From: Chitinophagaceae bacterium
GTDB taxonomy: Bacteria; Bacteroidota; Bacteroidia; Chitinophagales; Chitinophagaceae
Direction: 5' to 3'
Length of the DNA stretch: 64,000 bases
NCBI GenBank assembly: GCA_947458275.1
Contig: CANGYR010000005.1
Location: 92,773-156,772 of the forward strand
Of the stretch, positions 21,405-31,519 are shown piece after piece. How positions within the stretch are numbered: position 1 is the first letter of the stretch; every line of letters begins with the position of its first letter. The notes under the pieces were generated by a model, which saw only the letters and a program-made list of their open reading frames with translations, made no database searches and was not told the DNA's origin. A program made the translations under genes and the position numbers.

Positions 21405-22577
21405 ATGCAAAGAAGAAAATTCATACATCTTACAGCCACAACAACAGGAGGATTATTATTGTTGCCAAACTTTCTTACTGCTAAAAGTTTTTTGACGAAC
21501 CATAACAACAATGGCAATGACAACGTTTTGGTTTTTATCCAACTCAATGGCGGAAATGATGGACTAAATACATTTATTCCATTTGACAATCCTTTATATT
21601 ATGAATCCAGGCCTACAATAGCTGTTACAAAAAACAACATCATCAATGCCGTTAATGGCATGGGTTTCCATCCTGCATTGAAAGATTTAGCAACCATCTC
21701 ACAAGAGGGAAATCTTTGTGTGCTCCAAAATGTAGGTTATCCCAACCCCAATCGTTCACATTTCAGAAGTCAGGAAATTTGGCAAACAGCCTCTGACAGT
21801 AATAAATATCTTGACAATGGTTGGCTGGGAAGGTTTTTAGATATTCATTGTAAGGATCAGACATTGTCTTCTGTCAATTTGGATACAATCGACAATTTGG
21901 CGCTGAAAGCCAATCAGGCAAATGTGATTACTGTAAAAGATTTGAATAAAATAAAAAATTACAATGCGGAAGATAACCAACACAAACTTTCTGATAATCC
22001 TCAGTTGGATTTCGTGAGAAAGCTTCAATATTCCTCATTGGAAGGAATGGAAGAGATACAAAAAGCATTGAAAAAATCAGAAAATTTCAATGAAGTGTAT
22101 TCAAACAATCCATTGGCAAAAAATTTGGAGTGGATTGCGAAACTCATAAAAGGAAACCTGAGTTCAAAAGTATATTACACCGCTCTTAATGGTTTTGATA
22201 CACACAACAATCAGGCCTCTGTACATCAAAAACAACTATCGATATTAAACGATGCCGTTTATTCTTTTTATAAAGATGTAAAAAATAATAACTTACTAAG
22301 TAAGGTAACTTTGGTTATTTTTTCTGAATTTGGAAGAAGAGTAAAAGAAAATGGTTCCGGAACAGATCATGGAACAGCCGGGCCAATGTTTATCATAGGT
22401 GGAAATAATAAAGGCAAAATAGTTGGAGCAAATCCCAATCTGAATAATTTAGACAAAGGAGATTTAATCTACGAAATAGATTTCAGAAGTGCATATGCGA
22501 CATTATTGCAAAAGAAATTCGAATTTGATCCAAAAACAATTGGAATAAAAAACACCCTTCTCAATGGAGTTTTTTAA
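21405..22577 (+). CDS. DUF1501 family protein
   Basis: RRKFIHLTATTTGG..., VFIQLNGGNDGLNTFIPF, SEFGRRVKENGSGTDHGTAGPMFIIGG. Confidence 0.92.
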   Translation: MQRRKFIHLTATTTGGLLLLPNFLTAKSFLTNHNNNGNDNVLVFIQLNGGNDGLNTFIPFDNPLYYESRPTIAVTKNNIINAVNGMGFHPALKDLATISQEGNLCVLQNVGYPNPNRSHFRSQEIWQTASDSNKYLDNGWLGRFLDIHCKDQTLSSVNLDTIDNLALKANQANVITVKDLNKIKNYNAEDNQHKLSDNPQLDFVRKLQYSSLEGMEEIQKALKKSENFNEVYSNNPLAKNLEWIAKLIKGNLSSKVYYTALNGFDTHNNQASVHQKQLSILNDAVYSFYKDVKNNNLLSKVTLVIFSEFGRRVKENGSGTDHGTAGPMFIIGGNNKGKIVGANPNLNNLDKGDLIYEIDFRSAYATLLQKKFEFDPKTIGIKNTLLNGVF

Positions 22578-22603
22578 TTTTCATTAAAACAGCAAGGAAC
22601 ATC

Positions 22604-22669
22604 TCATTTCATTAAATTGTACACGATAAAACTCAGCAAATAAGCCAATCCGGTCATATACAACAACTG
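22604..22669 (-). pseudogene. Remnant of a FeoB-like C-terminus (QLLYMTGLAYLLSFIVYNLMK*)
   Basis: 17/21 residues and stop position match the feoB C-terminus QLLYMTGLAYLLSFLVYQMFK*. Confidence 0.8.
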
Positions 22670-22672
22670 AAT

Positions 22673-22781
22673 GTTAAATCCCGATTAACCCATGCCCAGA
22701 AGAGAAGATGTTGTGAATGAATAATACAGAAAAATTTATCCTCAGGTATTGAACGGCATCAGAATTACTGCAAGAGGGTGA
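22673..22781 (+). pseudogene. Remnant 3' end of a paralogue of the lipoprotein gene at 18793-19935
   Basis: 109 nt aligned to 19828-19935 with a 1-nt insertion and an in-frame TAA (NE*YRKIYPQVLNGIRITARG*). Confidence 0.85.
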
Positions 22782-22800
22782 TGGGGTTTATTTTAGGCGC

Positions 22801-22836
22801 CACTTGCCGTGGTTTGAACCACGGCAAGTGATTTTT
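22801..22836 (+). terminator. Strong terminator-like hairpin
   Basis: CACTTGCCGTGGTT-TG-AACCACGGCAAGTG followed by ATTTTT. Confidence 0.75.
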
Positions 22837-22869
22837 AAATTTTATTAATACTCACATTGTCAAAATAAA

Positions 22870-24921
22870 TTAATTCTTTACACATCTTACGGAAAGACGA
22901 AAGCTCTTTTCTAATGGATACATCTCCACCAAATCATTAAGTAGATCTAGACGATAAACCCCTGCTTTGACATCAGGTGTTGTTGTATTATCCTCAGATG
23001 ATGTCCACCACCAAGCCAAAAGAACAGGATTCAGCTGACTGGGCAGCGCTGAAAAACAACTGCTATTATCGGCAGGTGGTATTGAATAATTTTCCCAAAG
23101 ATTAGACACCGCTTTCATTTTGTGAGCGGCTCCCGGGCTTCCTCCTAAAGAATTCACCATCGGGCTTGCTCCTAAATAATTCACTAGCGTCGTAATTTCT
23201 GCATTACTCGGTAAGTGCCAACCCGAAGGACAAACATTCGTAGCCGTAGACCAGTCATACAGCCTGCCGTAGGTATCGCAATTAGCTGTATTGTTGTCGA
23301 CGCACCCGCTATTTCCTATAGTATAATTTAAATTCTCTGCCATCCATAATTGACTACCTATCTGCACTGTTTTATAAACTTTACCATCACGCGAATCGGT
23401 CATTGTAGCCAAACTGCTGCATTGGTCCTTGGATACTACCCTGTTTTCAACCGTTTCACAATTATTGGCATCTTTAATCTTGATCTGATAACTATTCCCA
23501 CTGATATATGGCCCAACAAATATCTCACTCGACTGATAAGGAGAACTAGCCACCGAATACTTATACGGAGCAATCCCTCCCTGAGCATTTAGAATGGCAA
23601 TAGAACCGTCCCCACTCATACTTGTTCCAAATGTAATTGTTGGACAATTTACCTTCACATTAGCAGACAAAGTCTTCTCCTCTGTGAATCCCTGTTTTGA
23701 TACCTGAATTTTATAAGTAAACGTCTCATCCTTACCCGATAAAGATTTGAAGGTTACCGATTGATTTGTATGACCAACATACTGAACATTAGCGTTGGAC
23801 ACATTGGTTATCTTTATATCAGCAGTTGCAAGCGTAGTCGTGTTTTCTTCATTCTTAAAAACCGGATAATTGCCAAATACAGCAGTCAGCTTATTCCAAT
23901 ACTCCTCCAACGTTTTCATAGCGCCAATGAAATAGTCGATACCTGAACCAATGGCTCCATCCGCTGCACTAAGTGTTCGAAATGCAGGCTTCAAATTCAA
24001 TCCTGTACTCACCTGATTCTGAAAATCAGCAACAACCACATCAAATAATGCATTACTGAATACCCAGCGAGACTCTAAATAAGGGAAAAGCGCTTGCTTA
24101 AAATGCAATGAAGCCGGTATTACTTCAGTAAACAACAAATAGGCTGCCGTACCTCCTCCAAGAACCGTTCCGAAAGCTGATAATCCAAACGATGCAGGAG
24201 CCAAATACGCAGATGCACCGGCCATGGTAAGCATAAACAAAAAATCTTTGGAAGATTTTTTTAATCCCGTAGCCGCCTCGCCCAGATTGTCTGCCGTACA
24301 GTCATAAAATTCTCTGAAATTTGTTCTCAGACACTCAGATTGCTTCTGCATAGTAGTAGGAGCATCTAAATTGGAAAAAGTGCTGCTTGCATAAGATTGA
24401 AATTCGGCTTTATTAGCTTCATAAAATAATAACGCCTGGCGCTTTTGATCCTCCGTTAAACCATTGAATAAGGCAAGAGCTTCTTGTCTGTAATCATTCA
24501 GTTTCTTAACGTCGGCAATCTCTTCTGGTGTACTCGCCGGCAACGACTGCACTTGAGCATCAAACTTCTGATTCAAATTGGCGATAACTACATCAGCACC
24601 GAGGGCGATCGTCTTACTAACATTAAAATCAATAGAGGCCAAATCAAATTTTAAAGTTGCTGCCCCCTCCGCAACATCAGGCACATAAAAACTGAGGGTA
24701 GTATCGGAGGTCTTTATCAATTCTACAGTTACAGCACCAAAAGTACCGGTATACTTATTGGATAAATTTTGTTTTGTTGTAAGATCTATTAGCTCGTAAG
24801 TCTTTACATTTTTTTTCTCAGCAAGAACTGTTTTATCTGAAATTGATTCCTTTTCCTTTTTACAAGAATTAATGGTTGTCAAGCTTAACATGCCGACTAT
24901 TATCAATATAATTTTTTTCAC
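22870..24921 (-). CDS. Large lipoprotein with C-terminal FISUMP (Fibrobacter succinogenes major paralogous) domain
   Basis: DSRDGKVYKTVQIGSQLWMAENLNY...YGRLYDWSTATNVCPSGWHLPSNAE; GTG start. Confidence 0.88.
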   Translation of the reverse strand: MKKIILIIVGMLSLTTINSCKKEKESISDKTVLAEKKNVKTYELIDLTTKQNLSNKYTGTFGAVTVELIKTSDTTLSFYVPDVAEGAATLKFDLASIDFNVSKTIALGADVVIANLNQKFDAQVQSLPASTPEEIADVKKLNDYRQEALALFNGLTEDQKRQALLFYEANKAEFQSYASSTFSNLDAPTTMQKQSECLRTNFREFYDCTADNLGEAATGLKKSSKDFLFMLTMAGASAYLAPASFGLSAFGTVLGGGTAAYLLFTEVIPASLHFKQALFPYLESRWVFSNALFDVVVADFQNQVSTGLNLKPAFRTLSAADGAIGSGIDYFIGAMKTLEEYWNKLTAVFGNYPVFKNEENTTTLATADIKITNVSNANVQYVGHTNQSVTFKSLSGKDETFTYKIQVSKQGFTEEKTLSANVKVNCPTITFGTSMSGDGSIAILNAQGGIAPYKYSVASSPYQSSEIFVGPYISGNSYQIKIKDANNCETVENRVVSKDQCSSLATMTDSRDGKVYKTVQIGSQLWMAENLNYTIGNSGCVDNNTANCDTYGRLYDWSTATNVCPSGWHLPSNAEITTLVNYLGASPMVNSLGGSPGAAHKMKAVSNLWENYSIPPADNSSCFSALPSQLNPVLLAWWWTSSEDNTTTPDVKAGVYRLDLLNDLVEMYPLEKSFRLSVRCVKN

Positions 24922-25131
24922 TTTTACTTGTTTTAAAATTTTACTTGTTTTAAAAAAAACTACTCAAATGGGTTTTCGGAAAATACCCAGTTTTTTAAAG
25001 TTATAAAAAATTTTGAAATTACCCTTTCATTTGCCCCAACTATTATTAGGAAATATTTAATAGTATACTACGTGTTTATATAACAAACCGTCATAGTTAT
25101 CATTTTAATAAAGCTTGGGGCATTATTCGCT

Positions 25132-27252
25132 TCACTTAAACATTTGATAGACTAAAAAACTCAACAAGTAAGCCAATCCGGTCATATACAACAACTGTAT
25201 CAAAGGCCACTTCCAGCTGTTGGTTTCTCTCTTTACCACAGCAATGGTACTCATACACTGCATGGCCAGTACGTAAAATATCATTAAAGAAAGTCCGGTT
25301 GCCAGTGTGTACACTTTACTTCCGTCCTCTCTTATGGCGGCTGACATTTTTTCTCTCAGTGTTACACTGTTCTCATCGGCCTCTTCTCCCACGCTGTACA
25401 ATGTAGCCATAGTGCCCACAAATACCTCGCGGGCCGCAAAAGAAGTAATTAATGCAATGCCAATCTTCCAGTCGTAACCTAACGGAGCAATCACCGGCTC
25501 TATCGTTCTTCCCAAAAGACCGGCATAAGAATGCTGTAACAAATCCGTTTTTTTCTCATGCAGTAAAAAGGATTTTTTTTCTGGATGCGCTTCAATCTCA
25601 TTGTTATAATAAACCTCAATGTCTTTTGTTGTTTTAGATGGACCAAACGAACTAAGTGCCCAAAGCAGCAGACTGATAACCATTATAACTTTTCCCGCAT
25701 CAAAAACAAAAATCTTGGCCTTTTGCAACATGGTGATCAACACATTTTTCCATCTCGGACTTCTATATACCGGCAACTCCAATATAAAATAACTCTTCTC
25801 CTTGATGTTCACAAACCATTTCATAACAAAGGCCACAGTCATCGCCATTACTGTACCCAACAAGTACAATCCCATCATGACCAAGCCCTGTAAACTTAAA
25901 AAACCAAAGTATAGTTTAGATGGTATGACTAACGCAATTAAAATAGTATATACCGGAAGTCGCGCACTGCAGCTCATCAGCGGGGTAACCATAATTGTCA
26001 ATAATCGTTCTTTTCTGTTTTCAATATTCCTTGCACTCATGATTGCCGGAACTGCACAAGCAAATCCGCTGATCATAGGCATCACACTTTTCCCATTGAG
26101 TCCCACTTTTCGCATAATCTTATCCGTTAGAAAACTGATTCTTGCCATATAGCCGGTGTCTTCCAATAGTGTTATCAATCCAAACAGAATCATTATCTGC
26201 GGTATAAACACCATGATACCGCTTATACCGGCCAGAAATCCGTTTATAAACAAATCAGCAAACCAGCCCACGGGTAATACTTCTGTAAACCAGCTGCCTA
26301 ATTGCCCAAACATCCACTCTATAGCCGACATCGGATATTGAGCAATCCAGAATACGCTCTGAAAAAGAATAAACAACACCAACAACAATATCAGGTATCC
26401 CCAACGTTGATGCAGTAATATTTTATCAAGCTTTTCGGTGAACAATGATTTTTTTAAAGGGTCTTGTTCCACTACCGTTAGCTGCATGATGTTTTTTATG
26501 CGCGCATAACGTTGCATAATCTCCTCTGCCTGCGTACGGGTGGCATTGAATTTATTAGCGGAAATAATTTCGTTTATGCTTTGACGCTGTTCCGCTTTGA
26601 TAGACAAGTTTTCATTATTGATCAGATAATGTATGGCCGTGTAATTACTCGCTTCAGGAAATATTTCTTTTACCATTCTTACTGCCACAGGGGCCAGCAT
26701 ATCATTGTAAATAAAATCACGAGGATTGATGGATTGGTTTTGTCCCGCGGATAATTCAACGGATTTTTTCAATGCGTCAATGCCTTTGTTTTTTCTCGGA
26801 TTGATGGCAACCACCGGCACGCCCAGCTCTCTTTCCAATCCGGGAATGTCTATTTGTGTCCCATTTTGCTTTGCCAGATCCAGCATACTCAAGCCCACCA
26901 CTACCGGAATTTTTAAATCAAGTATTTGTGAGCAAAAAAGTAAATTCCTCCTAAGATTGCTGGCATCTATCACCAGTAAAATCATATCCGGTATCAATTT
27001 GGAGTCTTGTCCCAATAATACTTTATACGCCACCCATTCATCAGCCCTTTTGGGATAAAGACTATAAGTGCCGGGCAAATCAATCAAATTGACCGTGAGT
27101 TTATCTGATAGCTTGAAGATTCCAGTCTTTTTATCAACCGTCACTCCCGGAAAATTTCCCACTTTCTGGTTCAGACCGGTCAGTGCATTAAACAATGAAC
27201 TCTTCCCGGAATTAGGATTGCCTACTAATGCTATGTTTATTTTCCGGTTCAA
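25132..27252 (-). CDS. feoB: Ferrous iron transport protein B
   Basis: IALVGNPNSGKSSLFNALTGLNQKVGNFPGVTVDKK...DLPGTYSLYP; FeoB gate and C-terminal motifs. Confidence 0.97.
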   Translation of the reverse strand: MNRKINIALVGNPNSGKSSLFNALTGLNQKVGNFPGVTVDKKTGIFKLSDKLTVNLIDLPGTYSLYPKRADEWVAYKVLLGQDSKLIPDMILLVIDASNLRRNLLFCSQILDLKIPVVVGLSMLDLAKQNGTQIDIPGLERELGVPVVAINPRKNKGIDALKKSVELSAGQNQSINPRDFIYNDMLAPVAVRMVKEIFPEASNYTAIHYLINNENLSIKAEQRQSINEIISANKFNATRTQAEEIMQRYARIKNIMQLTVVEQDPLKKSLFTEKLDKILLHQRWGYLILLLVLFILFQSVFWIAQYPMSAIEWMFGQLGSWFTEVLPVGWFADLFINGFLAGISGIMVFIPQIMILFGLITLLEDTGYMARISFLTDKIMRKVGLNGKSVMPMISGFACAVPAIMSARNIENRKERLLTIMVTPLMSCSARLPVYTILIALVIPSKLYFGFLSLQGLVMMGLYLLGTVMAMTVAFVMKWFVNIKEKSYFILELPVYRSPRWKNVLITMLQKAKIFVFDAGKVIMVISLLLWALSSFGPSKTTKDIEVYYNNEIEAHPEKKSFLLHEKKTDLLQHSYAGLLGRTIEPVIAPLGYDWKIGIALITSFAAREVFVGTMATLYSVGEEADENSVTLREKMSAAIREDGSKVYTLATGLSLMIFYVLAMQCMSTIAVVKRETNSWKWPLIQLLYMTGLAYLLSFLVYQMFK

Positions 27253-27399
27253 TAATCAAGAGTTGTAGTCTGCAAAATTAACATTATCGGTTTTGATGTT
27301 ACTTACGATTTAAAGAAACTTCCTGCTTACAGCACATGAATTATTTAAAAAAACAGATGGATGTATCACTGAATACTTAAAAGAGAGTATATTTAGTAT

Positions 27400-27690
27400 A
27401 TGAAAAAAATATTTACCATCTACATCTTATGCAGTCTTTTGTTACTGATCGGATGTGAAGGGAAAATCACTAAAGAGAATTACAGTAAAATTTCCACCGG
27501 AATGACAAAAACAGAAGTAGAAGCTATTATGGGCAAAGGTCAATCAGTGGGCTCTTCAAGTGTTGATCTCGGAGAGTTTGGCGGAGAAATGAATACAGAA
27601 GTCATCTCCTGGCAAAACGGTAAAACTGTCATTTCTGTTTCCTTCCTGAATGGAAAAGTGCAGGCAAAAGCCGAAAATGGATTAAAATAA
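27400..27690 (+). CDS. Small lipoprotein, SmpA/OmlA- or DUF3862-like
   Basis: LLLIGCEGKITKENYSKISTGMTKTEVEAIMGKG. Confidence 0.75.
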   Translation: MKKIFTIYILCSLLLLIGCEGKITKENYSKISTGMTKTEVEAIMGKGQSVGSSSVDLGEFGGEMNTEVISWQNGKTVISVSFLNGKVQAKAENGLK

Positions 27691-27711
27691 TTTAGAAAAA
27701 AACAAATAAAA

Positions 27712-28062
27712 ATGAGTCAACCAATCCCACAGTTTAAAAACGAGCCGATTGTTGTTTTACTTCTCGGTGTAATCACCTGCGGTATTTACTTAATTTACTG
27801 GAACATCAAGACCGCCGAAGTTCTTAATGCTGTTGCTGAGAAAGAAATCATCTCCCAGCCGGTGGCAATATTCTCCGGCTGTTGTATGCCCGTAAATTTA
27901 TACTTCTATTACCTGGCAGGCAAAGAAGGATTGCCAAAAGTTTACGAAAGAACCGGTGAAAGAAATAAAGATGAGTCAACCCTTCTGCTCGTATTGGGTT
28001 TTCTTTTTCCTATGGTTGCAGCAATGATTGTTCAAGGTGATATCAACAAGTTATATAAATAA
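27712..28062 (+). CDS. DUF4234-like membrane protein
   Basis: LLLGVITCGIYLIYWNIKTAEVLN. Confidence 0.7.
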   Translation: MSQPIPQFKNEPIVVLLLGVITCGIYLIYWNIKTAEVLNAVAEKEIISQPVAIFSGCCMPVNLYFYYLAGKEGLPKVYERTGERNKDESTLLLVLGFLFPMVAAMIVQGDINKLYK

Positions 28063-28498
28063 TTCAGGCCAACGCAAAAAATTATTAGGCATTGCCGGCG
28101 CTTTATTGACGCTGGTGATTCCATGTTTCATAATGCTTCGCCATAGCGAACATATTGAAACAGCTCAGTCGCTTTGTCCGTTTAAAATGATTACAGGGTT
28201 TCCCTGCCCCGGCTGTGGTATTACCAAGTCGTTGATTTTTTTATTTAAGGGGGATTTATATAAAAGTCTTCAATATCATTTATTCGGCCCGTTGACTTTT
28301 TTGTTTTGTATCACTATCATCGCAATTCTTGCTGTTGAATTGATAACAAAAAAAGAATACCTGCGAAAATATTTTTTCAGTAAAAAAATCGCCTACACAT
28401 TAGGAGGAGCTTTGATTATCTATCATTTTACCAGATTGATATATTTTATTTCATCCAACAGTATAGATGAAATTCTTCGTGAATCTTTATGGAAATAA
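28028..28498 (+). CDS. DUF2752 family membrane protein (start uncertain)
   Basis: CPFKMITGFPCPGCGITKSLIFLFKGD is the DUF2752 signature; overlaps the upstream gene. Confidence 0.85.
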   Translation: MFKVISTSYINNSGQRKKLLGIAGALLTLVIPCFIMLRHSEHIETAQSLCPFKMITGFPCPGCGITKSLIFLFKGDLYKSLQYHLFGPLTFLFCITIIAILAVELITKKEYLRKYFFSKKIAYTLGGALIIYHFTRLIYFISSNSIDEILRESLWK

Positions 28499-28568
28499 TA
28501 TTCTGTATAACAGAAAAAATAAGTTACGAATGCGATATATCAATACATTTACAAAATAATGTGGATAT

Positions 28569-29003
28569 ATGAAACTGAAAATTGATAATGATTTACTGGC
28601 TGAAGAGTTTTTTGAAGACACTCGTCTGCTGGGCATAGTAGCGCCTATAAAGAATTATCAGTTTGTGTGGCATGTCAATCAAAAATTCGGTTTTCAATTT
28701 GAAATCAATCACAGCATGGAAATACAGCTGGTTAAAAAAAATCGAAACTATTTTTTTTCTATCTATGATTACACTGTGCCTAACCGGTTTCTTTCACATT
28801 ATCTTTATCAAAACCAGCACGACGGAGAATTTCTCCTGCCGGAATTCAGGCATCTCGATTATTTATGGCTGACTAAAGGCGACGAGGTAGGTTCAGAAGA
28901 GCTCAATGACCTTTCGCAGGCTATTCGAAAATTGCCCTCCGTTCAGCTGGTGAATGAAATGTCGAATGAAAAAATAAAAAACAAACAACACCTGATTTTT
29001 TAA
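28569..29003 (+). CDS. IPExxxVDY family protein
   Basis: LLPEFRHLDYLWLTKGD motif. Confidence 0.75.
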   Translation: MKLKIDNDLLAEEFFEDTRLLGIVAPIKNYQFVWHVNQKFGFQFEINHSMEIQLVKKNRNYFFSIYDYTVPNRFLSHYLYQNQHDGEFLLPEFRHLDYLWLTKGDEVGSEELNDLSQAIRKLPSVQLVNEMSNEKIKNKQHLIF

Positions 29004-29015
29004 ATATCAGTTTTT

Positions 29016-29249
29016 ATGTGGGAAGAAAAAAACAATCAGCTCTATAAAAAATTTCAGTTCCGTGATTTCTCAGAAGCATTTGCTTTTATGACAAGGGTGG
29101 CTATTGAGGCAGAAAAAATGAATCATCATCCGTTATGGAGTAATGTGTACAACACCGTTGAAATCTGGCTAAGCACACATGATGCCGGAAACATTGTCAC
29201 GGAAAAAGATATACAACTGGCCAAACGTATAGACGAAATTTTCGGCTAA
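29016..29249 (+). CDS. 4a-hydroxytetrahydrobiopterin dehydratase (PCD)
   Basis: [54 protein letters not shown]. Confidence 0.95.
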   Translation: MWEEKNNQLYKKFQFRDFSEAFAFMTRVAIEAEKMNHHPLWSNVYNTVEIWLSTHDAGNIVTEKDIQLAKRIDEIFG

Positions 29250-29252
29250 TAC

Positions 29253-30851
29253 TTATCCATTCATCGATGTCAGGAATTCTGCATTGTCCTTGGTTCCCTT
29301 CATATTTTTCAGCAGCATATTGATGGCTTCCTCTGCATTCATATCGGCGATATGCTTGCGCAATACCCACATACGCTTGAAGGTATCTTTATCAAGCAAT
29401 AAATCGTCTCTTCTTGTAGAAGATGAAACAATATCGATAGCTGGATAAATACGACGGTTAGATAATTTACGTTCGAGTTGCAATTCCATATTACCTGTTC
29501 CCTTAAATTCCTCAAAAATCACCTCGTCCATTTTACTTCCGGTGTCCACCAGTGCAGTCGCAATGATTGTCAGGGATCCTCCGTTCTCTATTTTACGAGC
29601 AGCACCAAAGAATTGTTTCGGCTTCTGCATGGCATTGGCCTCCACACCACCCGACAATACTTTACCGCTTGATGGTGCAACTGTATTGTGCGCTCTTGCC
29701 AAACGCGTTATGGAATCTAATAAAATCACTACATCATGTCCGCACTCAACCAATCTTTTTGCTTTTTGCAATGCAATAGTTGAAACCTTTACATGTTTTT
29801 CGGCGGGCTCATCAAATGTTGAGGCAATTACTTCAGCTTTCACGCTGCGCTCCATATCTGTAACCTCTTCGGGCCTTTCATCTACCAGTACAATCATCAG
29901 GTAACATTCAGGGTGATTTTCTGCAATAGCATTGGCAAGCTCTTTCAACAGCATTGTCTTACCCGTTTTTGGCTGAGCCACAATCAATCCGCGCTGTCCT
30001 TTTCCTATTGGAGTGAAAAGGTCCATGATACGCGTACTGAAATTATCAGACTTTGTAGTAAGATTCAATTTTTCAAAAGGAAATAACGGCGTCAGATAAT
30101 CGAACGGAACACGGTCTCTTACATCTTCCGGACTTTTGCCATTGATGGTTTCCACTTTCAGCAGGGCAAAATATTTTTCGCCTTCTTTGGGTGGTCTCAC
30201 AGAACCATACACGGTGTCTCCGGTTTTTAAACCGAATAATTTTATTTGTGAGGGTGAAACATAAATATCATCGGGACTTGACAAATAGTTGTAATCGCTG
30301 CTTCTCAAAAAACCATATCCATCGGGCATCATTTCCAGCACACCTTCTCCCAATACCACTCCGTCAAACTCTATATTGAATACGGGTTGTTCGCGGCGCG
30401 CAGGGGGAAAATTTTTTACTTCTCTAGATGCTTGCTGTTGCTGCTGTACATCTAAAAGCTGATCGGGTTGTTGTACATCTTCCTGTTGCAGCATTTGTGC
30501 AATAGCAGGCGGAACGGTACTTTGTTCCGGGGTGATGGGAAGTAGCTCTTCTTCCTGTAGTTCTACTTCTTCCGACTTGGTCTTTCTCGCTACCGGCTTT
30601 TTATCAGACTCGATCTTTTTTGCTTTGGCAGGAGCAGCTTCTTCGGAACCGTCTTTTTTCAGAATCCTTTTTCTTTTAGGCTTTTCGTCTTCAGAGGATT
30701 TTTTTTCTTGTGGCATGTTGTCTTGATAATCCAGAATGAGGTTAATTAGATCGTTTCTGGCAATTTTTTTTGTGTTTGGAATATTTAGTTGTTCTGCAAT
30801 ATCGAGCAGTTCGGGAACGAGAAGATCGTTCAGTTGAGATTTATCGTACAT
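29253..30851 (-). CDS. rho: Transcription termination factor Rho with extended low-complexity N-terminal insert
   Basis: [99 protein letters not shown]. Confidence 0.97.
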   Translation of the reverse strand: MYDKSQLNDLLVPELLDIAEQLNIPNTKKIARNDLINLILDYQDNMPQEKKSSEDEKPKRKRILKKDGSEEAAPAKAKKIESDKKPVARKTKSEEVELQEEELLPITPEQSTVPPAIAQMLQQEDVQQPDQLLDVQQQQQASREVKNFPPARREQPVFNIEFDGVVLGEGVLEMMPDGYGFLRSSDYNYLSSPDDIYVSPSQIKLFGLKTGDTVYGSVRPPKEGEKYFALLKVETINGKSPEDVRDRVPFDYLTPLFPFEKLNLTTKSDNFSTRIMDLFTPIGKGQRGLIVAQPKTGKTMLLKELANAIAENHPECYLMIVLVDERPEEVTDMERSVKAEVIASTFDEPAEKHVKVSTIALQKAKRLVECGHDVVILLDSITRLARAHNTVAPSSGKVLSGGVEANAMQKPKQFFGAARKIENGGSLTIIATALVDTGSKMDEVIFEEFKGTGNMELQLERKLSNRRIYPAIDIVSSSTRRDDLLLDKDTFKRMWVLRKHIADMNAEEAINMLLKNMKGTKDNAEFLTSMNG

Positions 30852-31086
30852 AAATATATGAGAAAATGCGTTTCAAAAATTACACGCTTAAAAAACTAAA
30901 TGTTGATGTTGAAAAAATATGTTGAAAGTGGTTTCGGTCCTGAAGTGCTTCGATCAAGCGATTAGTAACAACCAATTCTGTAACGAAATTACACAGATTT
31001 AATTAAAAATCGCTTTTTCTTAATAAAATTTATTTTTAAATAATATGTAGCGTATTATATATTAACTGTGATTAAGGGACAACCCT

Positions 31087-31383
31087 TTACCATCTCTCTT
31101 CTGTATCGGAAGACGGTTTGTCGTGATCCTGCATTCTTGCCTTTAGTTTCATTATCTGTCTTTCTATCATCAGCGATGCAATGATTTTTCCGGCATCTTC
31201 GTCGGGGTTGTCTTTTAGAATATTTTTAAGTTTCTCTTCGCTCACATCAAGTCTGTATAACAATTGTATCAGATGTGGAAAATCATCTTTGATGAGTTGG
31301 TTGATGTATGCAGATAGTTCATTGAATATTGATGGATTCGACAGTTCTTCTTGAGTTGCGTTAGTTAAGATGTGTTCGATCAT
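31087..31383 (-). CDS. Conserved hypothetical protein (98 aa)
   Basis: MIEHILTNATQEELSNPSIFNELSAYINQLIKDDFPHLIQLLYRLDVSEEKLK... Confidence 0.7.
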   Translation of the reverse strand: MIEHILTNATQEELSNPSIFNELSAYINQLIKDDFPHLIQLLYRLDVSEEKLKNILKDNPDEDAGKIIASLMIERQIMKLKARMQDHDKPSSDTEERW

Positions 31384-31389
31384 TGTCTG

Positions 31390-31519
31390 TACTATGATTT
31401 AAATGATTGAATGAATACTATGATTCCAATTATCGACGAGCAATATGCTTTATATACTATGGTTTTAATGATTGATTGAATACCATGATTCCAAATATCG
31501 ACGAGTAATATACTTTATA
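31390..31519. repeat. Two tandem 65-bp units plus the start of a third
   Basis: tactatgrttt.aatgattga.tgaatac.atgattccaa.tatcgacgag.aatat.ctttata at 31390 and 31455; third starts at 31520. Confidence 0.85.
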
